Positions 55,916-64,000 of a stretch of 64,000 nucleotides of DNA are shown here, one piece after another. Under the pieces are notes generated by a model. The model was not told where the DNA came from and ran no database searches. It saw only the letters and a list, made by a program, of their open reading frames with translations. The position numbers were made by a program, and so were the translations under genes. Within the stretch, counting starts at the first letter, position 1. Each line of letters begins with the position of its first letter. The DNA lies in assembly GCF_000327285.1 (NCBI RefSeq), contig NZ_HE998569.1:1-64000 (forward strand), written 5' to 3'. This stretch comes from Holdemania massiliensis AP2. GTDB lineage: Bacteria; Bacillota_I; Bacilli_A; Erysipelotrichales; Erysipelotrichaceae.

Positions 55916-57339
55916 TGGTAGAGGCTGTTAAACTTTTTCTGTTCTGCGTCGATGTTTTTTTCGTCGCCTATTTATTTGGTTACAGTACATTTCTGTTTCT
56001 GTCCGTGATTGTGGGCTCCGTGGATTTGTATCAGAAACGCCGTGATGATGAGCTGAAAAATAATTTGAAGCGCAAATTCTTTATTCCCATCAGTATTTTA
56101 GTGCCTGCGCATAATGAGGAAACAACGATTGTGGATACGGTTTGTACCTTGTTAAGACAGGACTATCCTTTATTTGAAATTATCGTGATCGACGATGGCT
56201 CTGAGGATGAAACGGCGCAGCGCATGATTGACTATTTTCAAATGCAGAAGATTGAACGGCCGATTCGCCGTCAGCTGCGCTGCAAAGCGGAAAAAGCGAT
56301 CTATGAAACAAAATCCAACAAGATTCAGCTGACCTTGATCCTGAAAGAGAACGGCGGCAAGGGCGATACGCTGAATATGGGGATTAACGCTTCCCGTTTT
56401 CCTTATTTCATCTGCATGGACGCCGATTCTATGCTGCAGAAAGATTCCCTGTTTGAAATTGCCAAACCGGTGCTGGAAAATGATAAGGTTGTGGCCTGCG
56501 GCGGTCAGGTCCGCATTTCCAACGGCATTGAAATGGTCGACGGCGAGGTCACAAAGTATTCGCTGCCGAAGCAAATGATTGTCGCGATGCAGGTTTTGGA
56601 ATATGACCGTTCCTTTCTGGCCTCCCGGATTTTCATGGATCATTTCAATGGGAATTTGATTATTTCCGGCGCGTTTGGCCTGTTTCAGAAAAAGATGGTG
56701 ATTCTGGCCGGCGGCTATGATCCTTCAACAATGGGGGAAGATATGGAGCTGGTGGTGAAGCTGCATGTTTTCTGCCGCGCCAACCATCTGGATTACAGCA
56801 TTCGTTATGCGCCGGATGCCATCTGTTGGTCGCAGGGACCGGGAAATCTGCTCGATCTGATGAAGCAGCGCCGCCGCTGGCATATCGGTTTGTTTGAAAG
56901 TCTTACGCATTACCGCTATGCGATCGGGAAGAAAGAATACGGATTGATGGGAACCATTTCATTCCTGTACTTCTGGCTGTATGAACTGATGTCGCCGTAT
57001 ATTGAAGTATTTGGTCTGTTTACGATTGTATTGTCGTATTTCTTCAATCTGATCAATGTTCCGTTTATGTTTTTATTCTTTGCGGTGTATGCCGGATTTG
57101 GCTGTCTTCTGACCGTCATCGCGTTTTTCACGCAGATTCATACCCGGCATATTCGTTTAACTTGGCTTGATGTTCTCCGCACAATTCTGTTAAGTGGTTT
57201 TGAGCTGGTCGGACTGCGGTTTATTTTAATGCTTGTACGAATGAATGCTTTAATCGGTTATCGCCGAAAGAAAAATGTTTGGGGTGATCTGCAGCGCTAT
57301 ACCCATAATCGCAAGGAAACTCGGGAAAGAGAGGCATGA
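55912..57339 (+). CDS. Processive family 2 glycosyltransferase (membrane synthase)
   Basis: The 475-residue enzyme has an N-terminal helix, a GT2 catalytic domain with IVIDDGSEDET, the DxD in CMDADSM, the acceptor Asp in GEDMELV and the processive motif QRRRW, followed by three or four membrane helices. It resembles poly-N-acetylglucosamine, hyaluronan and cellulose-type synthases that polymerise and export a polysaccharide. No PilZ domain is present in the chain, so any c-di-GMP control would need a partner. It overlaps both neighbours by four bases. Confidence 0.9.
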   Translation: MMVEAVKLFLFCVDVFFVAYLFGYSTFLFLSVIVGSVDLYQKRRDDELKNNLKRKFFIPISILVPAHNEETTIVDTVCTLLRQDYPLFEIIVIDDGSEDETAQRMIDYFQMQKIERPIRRQLRCKAEKAIYETKSNKIQLTLILKENGGKGDTLNMGINASRFPYFICMDADSMLQKDSLFEIAKPVLENDKVVACGGQVRISNGIEMVDGEVTKYSLPKQMIVAMQVLEYDRSFLASRIFMDHFNGNLIISGAFGLFQKKMVILAGGYDPSTMGEDMELVVKLHVFCRANHLDYSIRYAPDAICWSQGPGNLLDLMKQRRRWHIGLFESLTHYRYAIGKKEYGLMGTISFLYFWLYELMSPYIEVFGLFTIVLSYFFNLINVPFMFLFFAVYAGFGCLLTVIAFFTQIHTRHIRLTWLDVLRTILLSGFELVGLRFILMLVRMNALIGYRRKKNVWGDLQRYTHNRKETREREA

Positions 57340-59207
57340 GGATGAAGAACACAGATCAACAGGAACGCCGTAAGTTAATTCTGGGCACGCTGCTCAGCCT
57401 GATTTTGATTGCGTTTGTTCTGTTCTTTGCGGTAGCCAACAGGCAAAGCTATACGAGTAAAGAACGAAACGGAACGCTGAAAACCATGGCTGAGGAAAGG
57501 ACGGTCACCTTGGTGGAAAGCGGCCGGACAGTCTGGCGGTATTGGGATGCCGGTGAAACGCCGGCAGGGACTGATCTGCGGCAGTGGACTCTGCCGGATT
57601 ATGATGATTCAGATTGGAAATCAGGGACAGGGACGTTCGGATCCGAATACGGCAGATTGGAAAAAATGGTCAACCGGAAAGCCCCTCGGAATCTGCTGAA
57701 TTATTATCTTCCGGACCAGAAGGCAATTCCGGCCTATTATTTCCGCACGGAATTTGATGTCGGCGATCTCGGCAACGTTCAATGTTTAACTGGTAAAATT
57801 CATTACGATGACGCAGTTTTGATGTATCTTAACGGTGAGCTAATCTATGCCTCCAACGTTTGTGACGGCGGATATTCGCCGGAGAATCCATATGGATCCG
57901 CTGCCCGTGTCAATGAAGTAGAAAGCGATTCGTTTGTCATCAACAATCTTCATGCCTTAAAGCCGGGCCGCAATGTTCTGGCAATCGAGCTGCATCAGCG
58001 GGATGAATCCAGTTCAGATATCTATTTTGACTTGGAAACTTTAGAAACTTCCAGTGAATCATCACGGACGCAGCCGCTGGATCTGACCGGTCTGATTCTG
58101 GAGCAGGGCAGTGAATCCGGGCAGGTAATCGTCAACTGGCTGACGGATAAAAAAGGAACCTATGAATTAATCTGGGCTTCGGGTGATGATCAGCGTGCTT
58201 TGCTTTCCCCATTAGGACGAAAATTAATGGGGGGACAGAAGACGGGAATTGGCGGGACATTTAGTTATCATGGACAGCTAAGTGATCTGCCAGAGGGTCA
58301 GTCATTTGTCTATCAGATTGTTGATTTGCAGCATGATCTGCGCTCGGAAGCTGTTTCCTTTTCAATTCAGCCTGAACAGCCGGTGACTTTCGGATTTGTC
58401 GGTGATGTCCAGATTCGGACGGAACATCTAGAGGAAAATCAAGCGGACTGGCAGAAAGCCGTGGATACGTTAATCCAGCTGCGCCCGGATGTGAGTTTCA
58501 TCCTGACCGCCGGCGATCAGGTCAACAGCAGCAATGATGAAAAAGCGCTGAAGGAATATCAGGCTTTTCGCAGCCCGGCCGCGTTAAAGCAGATTCCAAT
58601 GGCCATCAATATCGGCAATCATGAGGGCAATGAGAAACTGCTTGCCAGTCAGTTTCAACGTCTGGATAAAGGAGCGGATTATTATTATGAATACGGCGAT
58701 ATGCTGTTTTATGCGCTGAACTGTATGGATGAGGATACACAAGCCCATCTGGATAAGCTCAGCCAGGTGATCGCCCGCACTCAGCCGCGCTGGATCATTG
58801 TCACGATGCATTATTCACTGTTCGGCAGAAAAGATCGTTCTGAGGATGAAAAAGTCATAGCTGCCCGCAAAGCCTACGCCGAGGCTTTCTCTGATCTCAA
58901 TGTTGATGTTGTCCTGTCGGGTCACGATCATGTTTACTGCCGCTCATGGCTGATGAAAGGGGCTGAAGCGACAGATCGGGCAGAAGGGCTGAAACGCCGG
59001 GGGGAAACGCTGTATGTTTCCGGAGGGACGCCGTCCGGCAGTAAATATTATGAAATTCAGGATGAAGCCCCGGAGTGGATTGCTTACAGTATTCCTGAGC
59101 AGCAGGCAACGGTATCGCTGATTACGATTTCTAAAAATCAGCTGATTTTGGAAACGTATTCGCAAGCGACTCAGGAGCTGATTGACCGCTGTGAAATTCG
59201 GAAATAG
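57336..59207 (+). CDS. Secreted purple-acid-phosphatase-like metallophosphoesterase
   Basis: The 623-residue protein has a signal-anchor (ILGTLLSLILIAFVLFFAVA), a beta-sandwich region (about 55-245), a fibronectin-like purple-acid-phosphatase N domain (about 250-350) and a catalytic domain with GFVGDVQ, TAGDQV, NIGNHEG, VTMHYSLF and LSGHDHVY. It should remove phosphate groups outside the cell, which fits an operon that also encodes a kinase and a VTC domain. It is the last gene, followed by a strong terminator at 59301-59330. Confidence 0.87.
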   Translation: MRMKNTDQQERRKLILGTLLSLILIAFVLFFAVANRQSYTSKERNGTLKTMAEERTVTLVESGRTVWRYWDAGETPAGTDLRQWTLPDYDDSDWKSGTGTFGSEYGRLEKMVNRKAPRNLLNYYLPDQKAIPAYYFRTEFDVGDLGNVQCLTGKIHYDDAVLMYLNGELIYASNVCDGGYSPENPYGSAARVNEVESDSFVINNLHALKPGRNVLAIELHQRDESSSDIYFDLETLETSSESSRTQPLDLTGLILEQGSESGQVIVNWLTDKKGTYELIWASGDDQRALLSPLGRKLMGGQKTGIGGTFSYHGQLSDLPEGQSFVYQIVDLQHDLRSEAVSFSIQPEQPVTFGFVGDVQIRTEHLEENQADWQKAVDTLIQLRPDVSFILTAGDQVNSSNDEKALKEYQAFRSPAALKQIPMAINIGNHEGNEKLLASQFQRLDKGADYYYEYGDMLFYALNCMDEDTQAHLDKLSQVIARTQPRWIIVTMHYSLFGRKDRSEDEKVIAARKAYAEAFSDLNVDVVLSGHDHVYCRSWLMKGAEATDRAEGLKRRGETLYVSGGTPSGSKYYEIQDEAPEWIAYSIPEQQATVSLITISKNQLILETYSQATQELIDRCEIRK

Positions 59208-59650
59208 CCATAAAAAGAATCTTGAATGAGTCCAAAGCTGCGCTGCGCTGCGCTCCAAGAGAAACCAGAATTATTATTTTGAACACTGTTTAAGCCAAAA
59301 GAAAACCCGCCTGATGAAGCGGGTTTTCTTGTAGAGTCATAAGGCAAAGCGGTCAGGCGACAATCAGAATTTTGGTGAAGTTACAGATAGCCGCTAAGCT
59401 TAAAAATCAAGATTAAGATTTGCGTTGACGTCAGCTTCTTCTTTTTAATCAGCCATAATAAAGCCGAAACCAAACTGACCAGCTTTGTCTGCTGAAATAG
59501 AAACGATTATGAACAGAAATCTGAATTCAGGATCAAAAGGGTCGTTTGACATTTCCGAACGTTGATATTAGAATGGAGAAAACAAAGTCAGGCTGGGCTG
59601 CTTTTAGCCACAAAGGCGAATTTCATAATCGAAAGTTGAGGAGAAAATAA
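59208..59650. other. Intergenic region after the envelope operon
   Basis: It contains the operon terminator and a short GCTGC-type tandem stretch near 59238. The rest holds no recognised gene. Confidence 0.4.
59301..59330 (+). terminator. Terminator of the envelope operon
   Basis: Perfect arms GAAAACCCGC (59301-59310) and GCGGGTTTTC (59319-59328) with an eight-base loop; the left A-run allows termination in both directions. Confidence 0.85.
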
Positions 59651-60049
59651 ATGATGTGGATCTGTCCCCAATGCCAAAGAGCGTTTAAACGAACAAATCA
59701 GGGACATTATTGCGGAAAAGCACCTGAAACTGTATTAGAATATATCAATTCGCAGCCCCTGGAAACTCATTCTCATTTAATAAATATGATGATTACGCTG
59801 CAGAATAGTGTTCCATGCATTCAGGAGCGGATCTTATGGAGTATGCCGTATTATGAAAAAGAAGGGAAATCCATCTCGTTTTCAGCTTGTAAAAAACATA
59901 TTAGTTTTTATGTCGGCCTTGAAGCGATAGAAACCTTTGCCTCCGAGTTAAATGAATTTGTAATTAAGAAAAATGCAATCTATTTTCCTTATGATAAAGC
60001 ATTGCCGACTCAATTGATTTCAGAGATCGCAAAATGGTGTCTAAGCTGA
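59651..60049 (+). CDS. DUF1801-type (YdhG-like) protein with zinc ribbon
   Basis: The 132-residue protein starts with a small zinc ribbon (WICPQCQRAFKRTNQGHYCG) and continues with a DUF1801 fold (VPCIQERILWSMPYYEKEGK, ISFSACKKHISFYVGLEAIE, FPYDKALPTQLI). Relatives include the FrataxIn-like YdhG group, but the biochemical role is uncertain. GAGGAG lies nine bases before the ATG pair at 59651. Codon use is more AT-rich than in the preceding operon. Confidence 0.75.
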   Translation: MMWICPQCQRAFKRTNQGHYCGKAPETVLEYINSQPLETHSHLINMMITLQNSVPCIQERILWSMPYYEKEGKSISFSACKKHISFYVGLEAIETFASELNEFVIKKNAIYFPYDKALPTQLISEIAKWCLS

Positions 60050-60137
60050 TTTGACAGCTTTTGGTTTATCGGACTTGGACACTTTATGAAATCAGAAGTT
60101 GTCGAGTATAAATCCATATTGATAGGAGATGATTGTA

Positions 60138-60572
60138 ATGGAAACTATTTGCGGAATTGATTGCAGAAAGTGCGATTTTAAAGATCATTGTAACGGCTGT
60201 GCGGAAACAAACGGACATCCATTCGGCGGAGAATGTGTTGCAGCCGAGTGCTATAAAGCAGGTGGCGAAAAGTATTTTTCACGATACAAACGACAGTTGA
60301 TAGATGAAGTTAATTCTCTAAACATAGCCGATATGCCGTTTGTGACAACGCTTTGTCAATTAAGCGGCGCATATGTTAATTTGGAATACACCTTTCCGAA
60401 TGGAAAGAAAGTCAAGCTGCTTGACGACACAAAAATATATCTTGGCTGTCAAGTAGAAAAATCAAATAGTGACAGATGCTATGGGCTTGTTGCGGACAAT
60501 GATTACCTACTTATATGCGAGTATGGGTGTAATGGAGCAGAACCTGAAATCGTGATTTACAAAAGAAGATAA
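60138..60572 (+). CDS. DUF3795-like cysteine-rich protein
   Basis: The 144-residue product begins METICGIDCRKCDFKDHCNG, the multi-Cys cluster (C-x3-C-x2-C-x5-C-x2-C, then ECVAAEC) seen in DUF3795 proteins, which probably bind zinc or another metal. The ATG at 60138 is ten bases after AGGAG; an ATG at 60129 is too close to it. Function unknown. It stands alone in a run of small accessory genes. Confidence 0.75.
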   Translation: METICGIDCRKCDFKDHCNGCAETNGHPFGGECVAAECYKAGGEKYFSRYKRQLIDEVNSLNIADMPFVTTLCQLSGAYVNLEYTFPNGKKVKLLDDTKIYLGCQVEKSNSDRCYGLVADNDYLLICEYGCNGAEPEIVIYKRR

Positions 60573-60639
60573 ACAACTCCCAGTTTATGAGATTGGGGCA
60601 GAGAGTAATAAAAATCGAAATTTGATTGAGGTGATGACT

Positions 60640-60837
60640 ATGGATTATATATGAATTGTCGTTTTAATTATTCTTGGGTTAGCTATGTTATTGAAACCTG
60701 AAATTTTATGTAAAATCGAAAATATTTTTACTGTTAAAAACGGAGAACCAACGGATTTATATTTAACTTTAATGAGACTTGGAGGAATCTTTTTTATTGG
60801 AGCGGGTATCGTTGTCTTTGTTGTCAGTTTTATATAA
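60640..60837 (+). pseudogene. Small DUF6199-like membrane protein with in-frame TGA at codon 5
   Basis: From ATG 60640, behind GAGGTGATG, the frame reads MDYI, then TGA (60652-60654), then IVVLIILGLAMLLKPEIL, GEPTDLYLTLMRLGGIFFIG and VVFVVSFI to TAA at 60835. This is the pattern of a 65-residue two-helix membrane protein in which Trp at position 5 (TGG) has become a stop. The rest is intact, so the lesion is recent or is suppressed by a restart. Confidence 0.7.
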
Positions 60838-60892
60838 ATTTAAAAAATCCAGTTTGACAAACTGGAAAATTAGAATTTACGGAGGTACGACT

Positions 60893-61678
60893 ATGAGCTA
60901 TTTTTTATTCGACAACAAGAAAGTTTTTTACAATGAATTTGGCATGGGTACGCCTTTGCTTTTTCTTCACGGAAATACAGCTTCATCTATGATGTTTTTT
61001 GAAATTGTTGAAAAATATAAGGATAATTTCAAAGTCATTTTGATTGACTTTTTGGGGCACGGAAAATCAGACAGACTCAGTGAATTTCCCGCCGATTTAT
61101 GGTTCTATGAAGCACAACAGGTTATTGCTTTTCTGAAAGAAAAACAATACTCCAACGTAAATATTATTGGAAGTAGCGGAGGCGCTTTAGTTGCGATCAA
61201 TGTAGCTCTGGAGGCACCGCAGCTTGTATCAAAAGTGATCGCGGATAGTTTTGAGGGAGAAAGACCTTTAAAAGAATTTACAAAAAATGTTAAGGCGGAT
61301 AGGGAGTTTTCCAAACACGATGATAATGTAAGAATGTTTTATCAGTATATGCAGGGTGATGACTGGGAATTTGTTGTTGACAATGACACTTCTGCTATTA
61401 TTAGGCACGAAAAGGAAATAGGTAAATTCTTCCATAGCGAACTAAATGACTTTCAGCCCGATATTCTTTTGACTGGAAGTAAACAAGATGAATTTGTTAG
61501 TAGTATTTCTCCCACTTATTTTGAAAAGACATATGGAGAAATAATTAGTAAAATAGGGCATGGGAAAATGTACCTTTTTGGTACAGGCGGACATCCTGCT
61601 ATGCTTACCAATCCTGACGAGTTTTATAAAATAAGTATGGAATTTTTTCACGCGCAAGTATTTGAAGAATCAAATTAA
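60893..61678 (+). CDS. Alpha/beta hydrolase
   Basis: The 261-residue cytosolic enzyme has the strand LLFLHGNTASSMMF, DFLGHGKSDR, the nucleophile in IIGSSGGALVAI, the acid near TGSKQDEFVSS and the histidine in GTGGHPAML. It is an esterase/lipase-like hydrolase of unknown substrate. It starts at ATG 60893 behind GGAGG. A perfect hairpin (60848-60855 and 60859-60866) sits 27 bases upstream and may affect expression. Confidence 0.85.
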   Translation: MSYFLFDNKKVFYNEFGMGTPLLFLHGNTASSMMFFEIVEKYKDNFKVILIDFLGHGKSDRLSEFPADLWFYEAQQVIAFLKEKQYSNVNIIGSSGGALVAINVALEAPQLVSKVIADSFEGERPLKEFTKNVKADREFSKHDDNVRMFYQYMQGDDWEFVVDNDTSAIIRHEKEIGKFFHSELNDFQPDILLTGSKQDEFVSSISPTYFEKTYGEIISKIGHGKMYLFGTGGHPAMLTNPDEFYKISMEFFHAQVFEESN

Positions 61679-61866
61679 TTACACATAGTTACATCAATTC
61701 GGATTTTCGAGAACGGAAATGAAATAGGTTTTAAGTGAATGGCTGTTGTGAGATAGGATCTCTGTAAAAAGGACGATATCCATACTGTGGCGCTAATGGG
61801 CAGCAAGATTGTAATGGAATTTGCGTACGTTGAGCTGACAAAGTAAACGTTAAGGAGGGATATATC

Positions 61867-62430
61867 ATAAGCGAAACAATGAAATTTGCCGGCAGAGAAG
61901 AATTCCGTGAATGGCTCAGTAGGCATTGTGAATCAAAGGCCGGTATTTGGCTTTTATTCGGTAAGTCTGGCGGACCTCAAACGATAAAAGCGAAAGAAGC
62001 TTTGGAAGAAGCTCTCTGTTTTGGCTGGATTGACGGACAGATGGAAAAGATTGATGATAAGACATATAAGAAGTATTTTTCTCTGCGCAGAAGGAACAGC
62101 AAATGGTCGGAGAAGAATAAAGCCTTGGTGAAGAAGCTCGAGGAAGAAGGGCTGATGACGGATTTTGGCAGGAAGAAAATAGATGAAGCTAAGAAGAACG
62201 GCCAGTGGGAAGCTTCTAACCCTCTGGCGATCATTACAGAAGAAGATATTGCCAGTCTGTCCGCATTGCTAAAAAGGCATGAACTCGCTCACAAAAATTT
62301 TCAAGCCATGTCTCTGTCCGTCAAGAAAACTTATACACGGGCATATCTTGATGCGAAGACAGACGCTGGAAGGGAAAAGCGAATTGCTTGGATAGTGGAC
62401 AGACTTAATAAAAACCTGAAACCCATGTGA
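61867..62430 (+). CDS. YdeI/OmpD-associated family protein, normal start codon mutated
   Basis: The protein (183 residues from ATG 61879) has the YdeI pattern: KFAGREEFREWLSRHCESK, EALEEALCFGWIDGQMEKID, YFSLRRRNSKWSEKNK and the C-terminal AYLDAKTDAGREKRIAWIV. The AAGGAGGG site at 61852 is correctly spaced for a codon at 61867, which is ATA and would begin ISETMKF, matching the usual MSETxxF start of the family. The ATG at 61879 is 20 bases from the site. Translation may therefore be weak, or use the ATA codon. Function unknown. Confidence 0.8.
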   Translation: MSETMKFAGREEFREWLSRHCESKAGIWLLFGKSGGPQTIKAKEALEEALCFGWIDGQMEKIDDKTYKKYFSLRRRNSKWSEKNKALVKKLEEEGLMTDFGRKKIDEAKKNGQWEASNPLAIITEEDIASLSALLKRHELAHKNFQAMSLSVKKTYTRAYLDAKTDAGREKRIAWIVDRLNKNLKPM

Positions 62431-62696
62431 TTCTTTTAAAGGAATATCCTGAGGAAGAATGAAAGCGGGGAAGTTTGCTGCTTCGGGATGGGATTTAATA
62501 TCTGTTCCTGATCAATAATAGTTAGATATGGAAAGGCTGATAAAGATATTTTAGTATCATCAATCAGATGATGCATGCGGAAAATGCGGTTGTGATTCAG
62601 CCCCCTATTATAAAAGAGCTTTGGTATTGAAATTCATGTTGATTGAAAAGTTGCAGAGCGTAAATTTAGAATTTGATAAGGGGGATAGGTATTGTA

Positions 62697-63362
62697 ATGA
62701 AACTGTTTTTCCGTGCAATGATAAAATTTATATTTGGAATACTGCTTGTGGCTTTACTGCTTTTCTTACCTGCTGGGACTTTTCACTATCCGAATGCTTG
62801 GCTGTTTATGGGAGTCTTATTTACTCCTATGTTTTTCGTGGGATTCATCATGATGATAAAAAATCCCAAACTACTAGAAAAACGACTTAATGCCAGAGAA
62901 AAAGAAAGCGAACAAAGTCTTGTGATAAAATTGAGCGGTCTTATGTTTTCGGCAGGCTTTGTATTGGCGGCTCTTGATTTTCGTTTTTCTTGGCTGCCAT
63001 TGCCGAAAGTCATTTCCCATACAGCGGTAGGAATATTTTTGCTTGCCTACTTGATGTATGCAGAGGTTTTAAGAGAAAATATATATCTTTCAAGAATCGT
63101 GGAAGTTCAGGAGAATCAAAAGGTTATTGATACGGGTCTTTATGGTATTGTAAGACATCCGATGTATAGTGCGACGGTTCTGCTTTTCCTATCCATGCCT
63201 TTTATTCTCGGTTCGTTTATTTCATTTATCGCTTTTCTTTTCTATCCGTTTATCATTTCAAAAAGAATTAAAAACGAAGAAAGGATACTGGAAACTGAAC
63301 TTAAGGGCTACAAAGAATATAAGCATAAGGTGAAATATAGATTAATTCCGTTTGTATGGTAA
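62697..63362 (+). CDS. Isoprenylcysteine carboxyl methyltransferase-family membrane protein
   Basis: The 221-residue protein has five or six membrane helices and the ICMT/PEMT cofactor motif TGLYGIVRHPMYSATVLLF, with the C-terminal RIKNEERILETELKGYKEYK. Bacterial members methylate lipids, quinone-like or other small acceptors with S-adenosylmethionine; the substrate is unknown. The ATG at 62697 follows AAGGGGGA by about eleven bases. It is transcribed alone and converges on the genes at the window end. Confidence 0.85.
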   Translation: MKLFFRAMIKFIFGILLVALLLFLPAGTFHYPNAWLFMGVLFTPMFFVGFIMMIKNPKLLEKRLNAREKESEQSLVIKLSGLMFSAGFVLAALDFRFSWLPLPKVISHTAVGIFLLAYLMYAEVLRENIYLSRIVEVQENQKVIDTGLYGIVRHPMYSATVLLFLSMPFILGSFISFIAFLFYPFIISKRIKNEERILETELKGYKEYKHKVKYRLIPFVW

Positions 63363-63444
63363 CGAAAAATTTGTGTTTTTAAAATTCCGTTTGCCGCGTC
63401 GGTTTCTATGCGCCTTGTCGAATTAAGGCCTAGGCGTATGATGG

Positions 63445-63487
63445 AAAAATAGAACTGGAGTGTCATGGACACCGCAGTTCTATTTTT
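63445..63487. terminator. Bidirectional terminator between convergent genes
   Basis: Perfect 13-base arms (63445-63457 and 63475-63487), flanked by A-run and T-run, with an inner TGTC/GACA pairing. The right arm includes the stop codon of the minus-strand zinc-ribbon gene. Confidence 0.85.
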
Positions 63488-63770
63488 GTCTTTTTCTCAT
63501 TTGAATCCGAATCAGATCGTTGTTGATCCAAAACGGCAGAAAGAGGTATATGAGGATAAAAATCACAAAAAGATAGACGATCAAGCCGATGAAAAAATGC
63601 AGACCGGCAAGAGATACAGTCAGAATGGCGATCAAAAGGCAAACCGGCCATGTCAAGGAGAGACGATACAGGCTGTGGCAATGCGGGCATTCCATCCGCA
63701 GAAATAAAAAGGACAGCGGCCTGAGCGGAAGAGTCTGACCGCAACGCGGACATGTAATTTTATTCTTCAT
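63480..63770 (-). CDS. Zinc-ribbon membrane protein
   Basis: The 96-residue product begins MKNKITCPRCGQTLPLRP and has a second CPHC pair at residue 30, forming a zinc ribbon. Two adjacent membrane helices (WPVCLLIAILTVSLAGLHFF and LIVYLFVIFILIYLFLPFW) and a basic tail follow. AAGGAGG precedes the ATG at 63770. It overlaps the end of the upstream membrane-protein gene by eleven bases, so the two form an operon. Function unknown. Confidence 0.75.
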   Translation of the reverse strand: MKNKITCPRCGQTLPLRPLSFLFLRMECPHCHSLYRLSLTWPVCLLIAILTVSLAGLHFFIGLIVYLFVIFILIYLFLPFWINNDLIRIQMRKRQK

Positions 63771-64000
63771 GATGGGTTCCTCCTTGAATCCCAGAAAGTA
63801 AAACATGCAGCGATTTTAAGCCGCAGAGGATCATCAGTAAAAAAAGACTGAAATTGAACAGGTCGTGAAAATAGGTCAGCGTCATCCATCGCAGAAAAGC
63901 CAGATACAGCCATGAGGTTTGGCTAACAACATAGAATTGAGTATACCAGGCACTCCATGCGTAAAGTGCGATGGCCAGCCAGTAGATCAAGTCTAATATC
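63760..64000 (-). CDS. Membrane protein, incomplete at the window end
   Basis: The minus-strand frame is open from the right edge of the window to TGA-type stop at 63760 and reads ILDLIYWLAIALYAWSAWYT..., with at least two hydrophobic segments and the end GIQGGTHHEE. Its true start lies beyond position 64000. It is coupled to the zinc-ribbon gene downstream. No family recognised. Confidence 0.6.
   Translation of the reverse strand, partial: ILDLIYWLAIALYAWSAWYTQFYVVSQTSWLYLAFLRWMTLTYFHDLFNFSLFLLMILCGLKSLHVLLSGIQGGTHHEE

Noticed and set aside
59234..59258. GCTGC-type tandem repeat after the envelope operon
   Set aside because: Only about three units outside any gene or promoter; probably chance.
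60652..60654. TGA as a tryptophan or selenocysteine codon
   Set aside because: TGG is used for Trp and TGA as a normal stop throughout the window, and no stem-loop of the SECIS type follows.
60848..60866. Perfect hairpin as terminator before the hydrolase gene
   Set aside because: On the plus strand no T-run follows; on the minus strand there is no gene for it to serve. Left as a structural note only.

Overview
The window looks like chromosome of a Gram-positive, low-to-medium GC gut-type Firmicute. An Erysipelotrichia member such as Holdemania or a relative is my best guess. The grounds are the strong AGGAGG-type ribosome sites, lipoprotein-type binding proteins, a LytS-type kinase with a winged-helix regulator, a BspA-like leucine-rich surface protein, an LmrCD-type exporter and two tRNA-Leu genes. 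I could not test this placement against any database.

Region by region: 1-7.3 kb carries, all on the minus strand, a DegV/FakB protein, a MATE pump, and a two-gene c-di-GMP cassette (FIST-GGDEF-EAL protein followed by a PAS-GGDEF cyclase with overlapping ends). 7.6-13.2 kb has a MarR gene broken by an in-frame TAA next to a nitroreductase, tRNA-Leu(TAG), a nagA-like deacetylase, a Cof-type HAD phosphatase and a coiled-coil protein of unknown role. 13.3-18.7 kb is a complete branched-chain amino acid ABC operon (binding protein, internal terminator, two permeases, two ATPases) ending in a CBS-ACT protein. 18.9-21.8 kb holds a membrane diguanylate cyclase, RarA/MgsA and a zinc-ribbon protein.

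21.9-32.7 kb is accessory DNA. A BglG-type regulator is cut short at a decayed IS66 transposase. After it come a relic zinc-ribbon transposase start, three poorly recognisable secreted or membrane proteins and a frameshifted SH3-like fragment in AT-rich DNA. A normal-composition GH1 6-phospho-beta-glucosidase follows, and then a second AT-rich island (about 29.0-32.7 kb). That island is flanked by two diverged copies of the same bidirectional terminator. It carries two DUF6809-like proteins, an HTH-TPR regulator of the RRNPP type, a previously unlisted 33-residue secreted peptide gene divergent from it, and two small XRE proteins. The regulator and peptide look like a quorum-sensing pair.

32.7-48 kb returns to core-like DNA: an alpha/beta hydrolase, tRNA-Leu(CAG), a secreted FMN/FAD reductase lipoprotein, a MarR-controlled heterodimeric ABC exporter, a phosphoesterase, a BspA-like surface protein with a probable attenuated leader, and a kinase/response-regulator pair followed by a perfect 11-bp tandem repeat that is a likely target of the regulator.

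48.6-59.2 kb is an eight-gene, tightly coupled envelope operon: TIM-barrel hydrolase-like protein, VTC domain, DUF4956, CotH kinase, second glycosidase-like protein, HEAT protein, GT2 synthase and secreted phosphoesterase. It looks like a machine that builds, trims or phosphorylates a surface polymer. The three GGDEF/EAL genes elsewhere make c-di-GMP control an open possibility. 59.6-64 kb contains small, more AT-rich single genes, two of which have nonsense or start-codon lesions, and ends in an incomplete membrane protein gene.
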